NCBI GenBank assembly: GCA_041742635.1
Contig: JBGSIF010000192.1
Coordinates: 1-5,084, forward strand
DNA length: 5,084 bases
Direction of reading: 5' to 3'
Source of the DNA: JTS-AC122 sp041742635
GTDB lineage: Bacteria; Planctomycetota; Phycisphaerae; Phycisphaerales; UBA1924
Within the stretch, counting starts at the first letter, position 1. Every line of letters begins with the position of its first letter. Shown piece after piece: positions 1 through 4,989 of this stretch. Below the pieces are notes generated by a model. The model searched no databases. It was given only the letters and a program-made list of their open reading frames with translations, and was not told where the DNA came from. The translations under genes and the position numbers were made by a program.

Positions 1-1
1 T

Positions 2-139
2 GTCATCCTGACGCTCGCCATCCCGCTTGCCCAACGCCATCGCACGATCTCCGCCACCGCCCCCGCCGCCTCTGCCCGCCGCCATGTTGTACCATCATGG
101 CGGCCCGGCGGTTGCGCGGGTTCTTCAACGGGCTGCTAG
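2..139 (+). CDS. Possible 3' end of an unidentified upstream gene (partial)
   Basis: An open frame enters from the left edge and stops at TAG 137-139. It begins with the hydrophobic stretch VILTLAIPLAQRHR, which looks like the end of a membrane helix followed by positive charge, and continues through an Ala-rich segment. In the first 27 codons 23 have G or C in third position, better than the other plus frames and slightly better than the minus strand. After about base 86 the codon choice becomes atypical and the frame runs through a hairpin (78-104), so the real gene could end elsewhere. A competing reading is a divergent minus-strand gene starting with ATG at 85-83 and a Gly-rich N-terminus, but no ribosome binding site precedes it. 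No family is recognised. Confidence 0.22.
   Translation, partial: VILTLAIPLAQRHRTISATAPAASARRHVVPSWRPGGCAGSSTGC
78..104. other. Perfect 9-bp stem-loop in the upstream region
   Basis: GCCGCCATG (78-86) is exactly complementary to CATGGCGGC (96-104), with a 9-base loop. No T-run follows, so it is not a canonical intrinsic terminator. It could mark the 3' end of an upstream transcript or be a protein-binding palindrome. Apart from this hairpin, the doubtful gene tail and the promoter described next, bases 1-223 show nothing recognisable. Confidence 0.4.
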
Positions 140-223
140 GAGTCCTTCGTTCTTCTGGGCGTTGGCTTCAACCAAGCAACGCACCGCGCCTTGAGCCTCC
201 GCCGGGCCGCGGCGGTCGACCTT

Positions 224-251
224 TGGACAACACCGGAAGTTGATGTACACT
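224..251 (+). promoter_or_regulatory. Candidate sigma-70-type promoter for genes 1 and 2
   Basis: TGGACA (224-229) matches the -35 consensus TTGACA at five of six positions. TACACT (246-251) resembles a -10 box, and the spacing is 16 bp. Transcription would start near 258, giving a leader of about 120 bases before gene 1. The octamer GTACACTC around the -10 box recurs upstream of gene 3 at 3465-3472, which supports a shared element. No other convincing promoter is visible between here and gene 1. Confidence 0.45.
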
Positions 252-253
252 CC

Positions 254-279
254 AAGCACGACGCTTTGACGTGGTGCTT
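254..279. promoter_or_regulatory. Inverted repeat just downstream of the promoter
   Basis: AAGCACGACG (254-263) pairs with CGTGGTGCTT (270-279) around the loop CTTTGA, giving nine paired positions with one mismatch. It lies directly after the -10 box, covering the expected transcription start. That position would suit an operator bound by a dimeric repressor or a hairpin at the extreme 5' end of the mRNA. Which of the two applies cannot be told from sequence. Confidence 0.4.
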
Positions 280-342
280 ATGGCCCAGAACGAAGGGCAA
301 AGAAGATTGGGGACATCAGCAGGATCAACGATGAGTGGTATT

Positions 343-364
343 GGGGGGGTGACGGGGGAGTGGG
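343..364 (+). promoter_or_regulatory. G-rich leader with quadruplex potential
   Basis: A run of seven G (343-349), a run of five G (354-358) and GGG (362-364) are separated by short linkers of four and three bases. The run of seven can supply two tracts, so the segment fits the pattern of four G3 tracts with loops of 1-7 bases. It lies on the sense strand, ending 12 bases before the GTG start of gene 1 and just before its ribosome binding site. A folded RNA quadruplex here could limit translation. Confidence 0.4.
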
Positions 365-365
365 C

Positions 366-375
366 AGGATTGGAG
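366..375 (+). promoter_or_regulatory. Ribosome binding site region of gene 1
   Basis: Two Shine-Dalgarno-like cores sit close together. AGGA (366-369) is 7 bases before GTG 377, and GGAG (372-375) is 7 bases before ATG 383. Both starts are in the same frame and differ by two residues. GTG 377 is preferred because gene 2 also begins GTG-AAC, but ATG 383 is nearly as likely. Confidence 0.5.
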
Positions 376-733
376 TGTGAACATGGGTCGGCTGAGAATC
401 ACCGTTTTGGTGCCTAGCGTCACGATCGCAGGTGTGTGTATCGGCATCGTGCTGGCAGGCCCACTGAACCCGCCCGCTGGCCCCGTCGCACCGACATACA
501 AGACGCTCAACGACGTCGAGCCTCGTATCGCGGTCAACGCGACGAATACTCCGGGTCACATCTCCTCAACGTTCCGCATCGCGCAGGCCGGGAGTTACTA
601 CCTCACGGGCAACGTGATCGCCCCCATCGGTCATTCCGCGGTGATCGAGGTCGCATCCAGCGGCGTCACGCTCGACCTCGGCGGCTTTCTGATCTCCGGC
701 GGCGGCACCGCCCAGAACGCCGTCCGCGTCAAC

Positions 734-744
734 CAGGGCTGCAG
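734..744 (+). other. Frameshift point in gene 1
   Basis: The N-terminal frame reads CAG GGC TGC. The C-terminal frame reads CTG CAG from 739. Inserting one base, for example a second C to give CAG GGC CTG CAG, restores continuous homology to genes 2 and 3. The site has only a GGG triplet. It has neither a long homopolymer nor an X-XXY-YYZ slippery heptamer, so programmed -1 frameshifting is not supported. Confidence 0.8.
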
Positions 745-888
745 AACGTCCAGATCAAGAACGGCTTCGTCGCCGGAAGTGTGAGCCACGGCATCACGGC
801 CAATGGAGTCCTCTGCGAAGTCGTCGGCGTGAATGTCGGCACGTGCGGCGGCAACGGGATCGACCTGGGCCCGGTCTCCCGTGTTCGC

Positions 889-1602
889 GACTGCATGGTC
901 CGCAGCAACGGCTCGCACGGCATCCGCGTCGGTTCCAACTCCATCGTCTCCGGTTGCCTGAGCAGCGCCAACGTGGTCAACGGTATCGAGGCCCTGAGCG
1001 GCACAACCGTCTCCGACTGCGTCTCCGAGGGGAACGCCGTCGGGTACCTGCTTGGCTCGAACTGCTCTGTCACGAACTGCCGCTCGGGCAACCCCGCGGC
1101 GGCATCATCGATCGGGTTCCAGGCGTTCTTATCGGAGTCAGGAGTCTCACTTACGGATTGTCGAGCGTCCGGCGGCGGGCGCGGGTTCTGGTTCCAGGGC
1201 GGGCGCACGACGCTGACGCGCTGTTCGGCCGCGGGACTCACGGGCAATCAGACCGCGTTCGAGATCGGGCCCAACTCCCTGGTCACCGAGTGCCGCGCGA
1301 GCGACAACTCCGGGCACGGGTTCCTGCCGTTTGCTCGATGCACCCTGACGAACTGCACCGCCGCGCAGAATGCCGGGGATGGGTACTTCGGCTCGAGCGA
1401 CTCTTCGTTCATCAACTGCTTCGCCGTCGGCAACAACGGTGACGGCTTCGACCTGGTTGACGGATCAACGGTGCAAGGCTGCACCGCCAACAACAACCTC
1501 GCGAGCGGCATCTCGATGAACAACGGCGGGTCGGTCATCAACTGCACCACCCGCAGTAACCAGCAGGACGGCATCGCCGTCAACTTCTCCTGCCTCGTTC
1601 GC
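889..1602 (+). repeat. Eleven beta-helix coils in gene 1, mostly 63 bp each
   Basis: Units begin at (D/G/N/R/E)-Cys and mostly span 21 residues. The pattern is C-x-(A/S/V)-x-x-N-x-x-x-G-(I/F)-x5-(S/C)-x-(V/L)-x. Eight units are exactly 21 residues; the others are 20, 23 and 27, the longer ones carrying loop insertions around 1075-1245. The repeat is conserved in protein and only loosely in DNA, as expected for an old solenoid. Gene 1 has the most coils of the three copies. Confidence 0.8.
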
Positions 1603-1877
1603 GGCAACTCCTGCAATGGCGACGGGACCGGCATCGGCTTCGAGGCCGCCATCCGCGCCACCGGGCAGGCCAACCGCATCGAAGGAAACAACATCACCTT
1701 CGCCGACCGCGGGATTCTCGTGAGTTCCGGCGGGAACACCATCTTCGGCAACTCGCTCAAGGGTTGCGCGGTCAACTTCGACATCGCTGGCGGGAACGAC
1801 ATGGGGCCGATCGGCTCGGCGGCGACCGCCACGAGTCCCTGGGCCAACATCCAGTACTGAATCCCCCCCGATCAAAC

Positions 1878-1882
1878 AGGAG
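1878..1882 (+). promoter_or_regulatory. Ribosome binding site of gene 2
   Basis: AGGAG lies 8 bases before the GTG at 1891 and settles that start. The fourth gene has the same core and spacing before its GTG. The 30-bp gap between genes 1 and 2 contains no terminator or promoter, which supports co-transcription. Confidence 0.75.
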
Positions 1883-1890
1883 TTGATACC

Positions 1891-3156
1891 GTGAACCGAA
1901 CCGCACTTTGTTGCACCACGATCGCCGGGCTGTGCCTGCTCGGCGCCGCCGCGCTCTTGACCGCCGGCCCGCTGGACCCGCCCAACGGCCCCGTCGCGCC
2001 GACGTACAAAACCCTCGCCGAGGTCGAGCCGCGGATCGCTATCAACTCGACCAACACCCCCGGCGACGCCGACAGCCTGTTCAAGATCACTCAGCCCGGC
2101 TCATACTACGTGACCGGCAACATCACCGGCGTCGTCGGCAAGCACGGCATCGAGATCGCCGCCGTCGGTGTGACGCTCGACCTCAACGGGTTTGATCTTG
2201 TTGGCGTGCCGGGCATGGGTGCCTTCGACGGCGTGAGCATCACCCTGTTCGGCGCGTACAACGTTGCGGTGGTCAACGGCTCGGTCAGCTATTGGGGCGA
2301 CAAGGGTATCGAAATGTCGAATACAAGCGCCTGCCGGATTGATGGCGTGAGAAGCAGCATCAACACCGGCACCGGCATCGCCATCGGCAACACCAGTTGC
2401 ATCTCAAACTGCTTAGCTTACAACAACACCGGCGCCGGCATCAGTGCCAACAGCGGCAACACGGTGTCGAACTGCACAGCAATCTTCAACACAACACACG
2501 GCATCAGCACAGTGAATCGCAGCACCGTCTCGAACTGCACCGTGAATCACACCCGCAGCGGCTTCGGCATCACGATTGGCGACGAAAGCACCGTATCGGA
2601 CTGCACAGCAAGCCGCAACTCCGGCGGCGGCATCTCCGCCACCCATGGTTGCACGGTTTCAAACTGCACGGTGAACTCCAGCACCGGCGACGGCATCAGC
2701 ACCCTCGACGGCTGCACCATCACCAACTGCACCGCCGCCGACAACTCCTCTGGTGGCATTCTCGCCAATAACGGCTGCCAGATCACCGGGTGCATGACCC
2801 GCAACAACGCGCTCGACGGAATCAGCGTCAACTACTCGTGCACCGTGAGCGGCAACAACTGTAACGGCGACGGCACCGCCGCGGGGAACCAGGGCGGCAT
2901 CCGCGTGCTGGGGCAGGCCAACCGCATCGAGGGCAACAACGTGACCTACGCCGACCACGGGGTGTTCGTCGAGTCGGGCGGCAACGTCATCATCCGCAAC
3001 ACCGTGAAGGGCTGCACGATGAACTGGAGCATCGCGGCGGACAACTACTACGGCACCATCTCCGACCGCACCGGCGTCGGCACCGCCGCGGTCACCGGAA
3101 ACACGGCCTTCAACACGCTCGCGACCACCGACCCCCATGCCAACTTCTCGTACTAA
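1891..3156 (+). CDS. Gene 2: secreted right-handed beta-helix protein
   Basis: An intact 421-residue protein starting at GTG. Residues 1-25 form a signal peptide (Arg3, hydrophobic core, cleavage probably before GPLDPP at 26), so the product is exported. Residues 26-115 carry the family head: GPVAPTYKTLAEVEPRIAIN, NTPGDADS, FKITQPGSYYVTGN, GVTLDLNGFDLVGVP. Seven coils of 21-22 residues follow (about 173-320) with Cys, Asn and Gly-Ile at fixed positions. The closing module (about 321-400) contains NGDGT, GQANRIEGNN and SGGN, and the C-terminus is DPHANFSY. The mature part has 15 cysteines, which would stack on successive coils. The fold class (Pfam Beta_helix / PbH1-type repeats) is well supported. 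No catalytic residue set is recognised, so it could be a glycan-binding, structural or enzymatic surface protein. Codons in 2400-2620 are less GC-rich (ACA, GCA) than elsewhere in the gene. Confidence 0.9.
   Translation: MNRTALCCTTIAGLCLLGAAALLTAGPLDPPNGPVAPTYKTLAEVEPRIAINSTNTPGDADSLFKITQPGSYYVTGNITGVVGKHGIEIAAVGVTLDLNGFDLVGVPGMGAFDGVSITLFGAYNVAVVNGSVSYWGDKGIEMSNTSACRIDGVRSSINTGTGIAIGNTSCISNCLAYNNTGAGISANSGNTVSNCTAIFNTTHGISTVNRSTVSNCTVNHTRSGFGITIGDESTVSDCTASRNSGGGISATHGCTVSNCTVNSSTGDGISTLDGCTITNCTAADNSSGGILANNGCQITGCMTRNNALDGISVNYSCTVSGNNCNGDGTAAGNQGGIRVLGQANRIEGNNVTYADHGVFVESGGNVIIRNTVKGCTMNWSIAADNYYGTISDRTGVGTAAVTGNTAFNTLATTDPHANFSY
2407..2850 (+). repeat. Seven beta-helix coils in gene 2, 63-66 bp each
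   Basis: Units start with (N/D/G)-Cys at bases 2407, 2470, 2533, 2599, 2662, 2725 and 2788. Six are exactly 21 residues and one has 22. The pattern is (N/D)-C-T-(A/V)-x-x-N-x-x-x-G-I-x5-(S/C)-T-(V/I)-(S/T). Several later units have a second Cys, giving G-C-T-(V/I)-(S/T)-N-C across the junction. The gene 3 repeats have the same phase and length. Confidence 0.85.
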
Positions 3157-3179
3157 ACCCCGGCTGTCGTCGGCCCCGG

Positions 3180-3210
3180 CGCGGGCATGGTCCCCGGACC
3201 GGCACCCGCG
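3180..3210. terminator. Nested stem-loop after gene 2, weak terminator candidate
   Basis: CGCGGG (3180-3185) pairs with CCCGCG (3205-3210). Within it GGTCC (3189-3193) pairs with GGACC (3196-3200). It lies 24 bases after the stop of gene 2. No T-run follows, so an intrinsic terminator is uncertain. The stronger hairpin at 3298-3332 is an alternative 3' end for the transcript. Confidence 0.3.
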
Positions 3211-3277
3211 TTGTGCGCGGCTCCCCGCGTCGGCCACGGAGGGGAATGGACTCACCCCGCCACGTTCCACGCGGCCT

Positions 3278-3457
3278 CGAATGGGTTCCGGAACGTCGGG
3301 AATCCATTCCCGCCGATCGGGAATGGATTCCCAGTCACCTGGAATCGTTTCCATGCCGCCCGGAATGTGTTCCACACGTCCGGGAACCTGTCCCAGCCCG
3401 CCTGGAATGTCTTCCAAACGGCTTGCAACACACTCCGATTGCAATGGAATCTGGCCG
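3278..3457. repeat. Array of nine degenerate 21-bp palindromic repeats
   Basis: GGAAT-like motifs start exactly every 21 bp at 3278, 3299, 3320, 3341, 3362, 3383, 3404, 3425 and 3446. Each unit is a 12-bp near-palindrome GGAA-N4-TTCC followed by a 9-bp spacer that varies. The first, sixth, eighth and ninth units are degenerate: cGAA..TTCC, GGAA..TCCC, GCAA..CTCC and GGAA..GCCG. A further GGAATGGA at 3243 lies off phase and may be an eroded unit. The spacing equals two helical turns, so all palindromes face the same side of the DNA. The array occupies most of the 405-bp gap between genes 2 and 3 and ends just before the possible -10 box of gene 3. No protein is assigned to it. Confidence 0.8.
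3298..3332. other. Perfect 15-bp hairpin formed by two neighbouring repeat units
   Basis: GGGAATCCATTCCCG (3298-3312) is exactly complementary to CGGGAATGGATTCCC (3318-3332), with the 5-base loop CCGAT. The arms are the second and third units of the 21-bp array, whose cores are reverse complements of each other. It is the longest perfect inverted repeat noticed in the window. In RNA it would be a very stable hairpin 142 bases after gene 2, and could end, pause or protect the gene 1-2 transcript. In DNA it could form a cruciform. Confidence 0.75.
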
Positions 3458-3471
3458 GCGTGAGGTACACT
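3439..3471 (+). promoter_or_regulatory. Weak promoter candidate for genes 3 and 4
   Basis: TACACT (3466-3471) sits in the octamer GTACACTC (3465-3472), identical to the one at the promoter of gene 1 (245-252). The nearest -35-like sequence, TTGCAA (3439-3444), is 21 bp away, which is too far for an ordinary sigma-70 site. Activation by a protein bound to the adjacent repeat array would be one way around a poor -35 box. The leader to gene 3 would be about 85 bases. Confidence 0.3.
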
Positions 3472-3551
3472 CGGTTGAACACCCTGCGGGCTCACCCCAC
3501 TATCCATGCCCGAACCACCGCGCCCCCGGCCCGCTTCCCCCTTCGCGTAAC

Positions 3552-3556
3552 AAGGA
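3552..3556 (+). promoter_or_regulatory. Ribosome binding site deciding the start of gene 3
   Basis: AAGGA lies 5 bases before ATG 3562. The alternative in-frame ATG 3628, which would give a more ordinary signal peptide starting MKTVLSL, is preceded only by C-runs and has no Shine-Dalgarno sequence. This favours 3562. Confidence 0.55.
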
Positions 3557-3627
3557 CCCCCATGACGACCCCCGCCCCTGCCCGCCTCACCCACTCCCCC
3601 CGCCTCCCCCACCCCCCCCACCGCCCC
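3557..3627. other. C-rich tract at the 5' end of gene 3
   Basis: The plus strand is dominated by runs of four to eight C separated by short linkers, so the minus (template) strand has many G3+ tracts and could form quadruplexes. If ATG 3562 is the start, this tract encodes the Pro/His/Arg-rich extension (residues 1-22). If ATG 3628 is the start, it is the leader. Gene 1 has the opposite arrangement, with G-runs on the sense strand. Confidence 0.55.
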
Positions 3628-4950
3628 ATGAAGACCGTCCTTTCCCTCTCCGCCCTCGCCGTGGGGGGGCTCATTACCGGTGCCGTGCTGTACGCCGGCC
3701 CGCTCGACCCGCCCGCCGGGCCGGTCGCGCCGACGTTCAAGACCCTCGCCGAGGTCGAGCCGCGCATCGCCATCAATCTGGCCAACACCCCCGGCGACGC
3801 CGACAGCCGGTTCAAGATCACCCAGCCCGGCTCGTACTACCTCACCGGCAACATCACCGGCGTCGTGGGCCGGCACGGGATCGAGATCGCCGCCAGCGGC
3901 GTCACGCTTGACCTGAACGGCTTTGACCTTGTCGGCGTGCCCGCGATGGGCGCGTTCGACGGTGTTGTCCAGAACACGGCCAGCCTGAGAAACGTCGCCG
4001 TGCGCAACGGTTCTGTCCGCAGTTGGGGCCGCGACGGCATCAACCTGGGCTCCTTTGGAGTCTCCGGGTGCCGAGTCGAGGATGTACGGGCCGCTGACAA
4101 CACGCGAATCGGCATCCGAGCGGGCTTTAACGCCGTGGTCTCGGACTGCGCGACCAGCGGCGGCCAAGAAGGGGTCAATGTCCTAGACGGCTCAAGCGTC
4201 ACACGCTGCACCGCGACCGGAACTTCAAACTGGGGCATCAACGCAGGGGCCGGTTCGACGGTTGCCAACTGCACCGCGGACGCGAACGCCGGAATCGGCA
4301 TCTTTCTCGTCGGCGGCGGCACCGTCACCGATTGCTCGGCCCGTGCGAACACTGGGAATGGGATCGAGGTCGGCTTGGGCTGCGAGGTCGCCAACTCCTC
4401 GGCGGTGAGCAACTCCGCAGACGGCATTCGCACCGACAGCGGCTGCACGATCACCACATGCTCGGCATCCCAGAACGGCGACAGCGGCATCCGCACCATC
4501 GACGGCTGCACGGTCATCGCTTGCACGGTGGCGTTGAACGCCGTCAACGGTATCGAAGTCGGCGTTGGCTGCACCATCGCCGACTGCACCTCGCGGGCCA
4601 ACTCCTCCCACGGCATCAGGAGTTCTTCAGAATCTGTGATCCGCGGCAACACCTGCTCCACCAACGGCAACGGTGGCTTGGGCGCGGGCATCAGCACTGT
4701 CGGTAGCGACAGCCGCATCGAGGGCAACAACTGCACGGGTGCCGACGGCGGCATCGTGGTGAACGATTCCGGCAACATCATCATCAAGAACACCTGCTCG
4801 GGCAACACCACCAACTGGTCCATCTTCGCTGGCAACCGCTACGGCCCGATTCTGAACCTCACCGCCGGGGGCACGCCGCCGGTGAGCGGCGACAACTCCA
4901 TCAGTAGCACCGTGGGCACGTCCGATGCGTGGGCCAACTTCTCGTACTAA
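3562..4950 (+). CDS. Gene 3: secreted right-handed beta-helix protein
   Basis: An intact 462-residue protein from ATG 3562, or 440 from ATG 3628. Residues 1-22 are a Pro/His/Arg-rich extension. Residues 23-45 are the hydrophobic part of the signal peptide, with cleavage probably before GPLDPP at 46, so the product is exported. The head domain is about 90% identical to gene 2 by eye over 90 residues (NTPGDADSRFKITQPGSYYL, GVTLDLNGFDLVGVP, MGAFDGV). Coils of 21 residues follow, with Cys, Asn and Gly-Ile at fixed positions, then RIEGNN, the closing module and the tail DAWANFSY. The mature part has 15 cysteines. The frame stays open upstream to 3187 and beyond through the repeat array, but a start there would put the signal peptide inside the protein, so it is rejected. 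No catalytic motif is recognised. Gene 4 follows after 39 bp, probably in the same transcript. Confidence 0.88.
   Translation: MTTPAPARLTHSPRLPHPPHRPMKTVLSLSALAVGGLITGAVLYAGPLDPPAGPVAPTFKTLAEVEPRIAINLANTPGDADSRFKITQPGSYYLTGNITGVVGRHGIEIAASGVTLDLNGFDLVGVPAMGAFDGVVQNTASLRNVAVRNGSVRSWGRDGINLGSFGVSGCRVEDVRAADNTRIGIRAGFNAVVSDCATSGGQEGVNVLDGSSVTRCTATGTSNWGINAGAGSTVANCTADANAGIGIFLVGGGTVTDCSARANTGNGIEVGLGCEVANSSAVSNSADGIRTDSGCTITTCSASQNGDSGIRTIDGCTVIACTVALNAVNGIEVGVGCTIADCTSRANSSHGIRSSSESVIRGNTCSTNGNGGLGAGISTVGSDSRIEGNNCTGADGGIVVNDSGNIIIKNTCSGNTTNWSIFAGNRYGPILNLTAGGTPPVSGDNSISSTVGTSDAWANFSY
4147..4647 (+). repeat. Eight beta-helix coils in gene 3, seven exactly 63 bp
   Basis: A first unit of 20 residues (4147-4206) is followed by seven units of exactly 21 residues from 4207 to 4647. 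The pattern is C-(T/S)-A-x-x-N-x-x-x-G-I-x4-G-C-T-(V/I)-x-(N/D). One unit has Ser instead of the leading Cys (Asn-Ser-Ser-Ala). The strict periodicity means each unit is one turn of the solenoid with no loop insertions, unlike gene 1. Confidence 0.85.
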
Positions 4951-4976
4951 ACCTCCAACCCGAATCGTGACCACTC

Positions 4977-4981
4977 AGGAG
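4977..4981 (+). promoter_or_regulatory. Ribosome binding site of gene 4
   Basis: AGGAG lies 8 bases before GTG 4990, the same core, spacing and start codon as gene 2. No promoter or terminator is seen in the 39-bp gap after gene 3. Confidence 0.7.
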
Positions 4982-4989
4982 CACGCACC

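Larger units (their letters stand above)
377..1860 (+). pseudogene. Gene 1: secreted beta-helix protein, frameshifted near codon 121
   Basis: A secreted right-handed beta-helix protein is split by one frame change. The first part (377-784) has a signal peptide (residues 1-27, cleavage probably after Val-Leu-Ala, before GPLNPP), the family segment GPVAPTYKTL..VEPRIAVN, then GSYYLTGN and GVTLDLGGF. After codon GGC 737-739 this frame ends in unrelated sequence. Homology resumes one base back, at CTG 739-741 (LQNVQIKNGF, matching NVAVVNGS in gene 2 and NVAVRNGS in gene 3), and continues to TGA 1858-1860. With one base restored the product would be 494 residues. Eleven coils follow (889-1602), then a closing module ending SPWANIQY. 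Compared with genes 2 and 3 the last loop before this tail is about 15 residues shorter. The 370 codons after the break contain no stop, so this is either a very recent mutation or a sequencing error. Function is unknown. It probably heads a transcript with gene 2. Confidence 0.8.

Noticed and set aside
97..243. Small open frame of 48 codons starting at ATG 97
   Set aside because: No ribosome binding site, overlaps the hairpin and the promoter, and composition is not coding-like.
730..745. Programmed ribosomal frameshift or phase-variable tract in gene 1
   Set aside because: No slippery heptamer, homopolymer or short tandem repeat at the junction.
1891..1965. Lipoprotein signal peptide in gene 2 (several Cys in the leader)
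   Set aside because: No lipobox pattern precedes any of the cysteines, and the paralogs share an Ala-Gly-Pro-Leu cleavage region without Cys.
2407..2850. Insect-type antifreeze repeat (Thr-Cys-Thr-x-Ser motif)
   Set aside because: The Cys-Thr-x-Ser resemblance is superficial: the coil is 21 residues rather than 12, and there is no regular flat Thr-x-Thr face.
3278..3457. CRISPR array
   Set aside because: The unit is 21 bp with a degenerate core and 9-bp spacers. CRISPR repeats are near-identical and longer, with longer unique spacers, and no cas gene is present.
3187..3561. N-terminal extension making gene 3 a 587-residue protein with heptad repeats
   Set aside because: The signal peptide would become internal, no ribosome binding site precedes ATG 3187, and the paralogs lack any such domain.
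2659..4167. Long minus-strand open frame of 502 codons
   Set aside because: It runs antisense through gene 2, the repeat array and gene 3. Its composition (Ala, Gly, Val, Asp, Arg) is that of an antisense shadow of GC-rich coding DNA, and it matches no domain I recognise.
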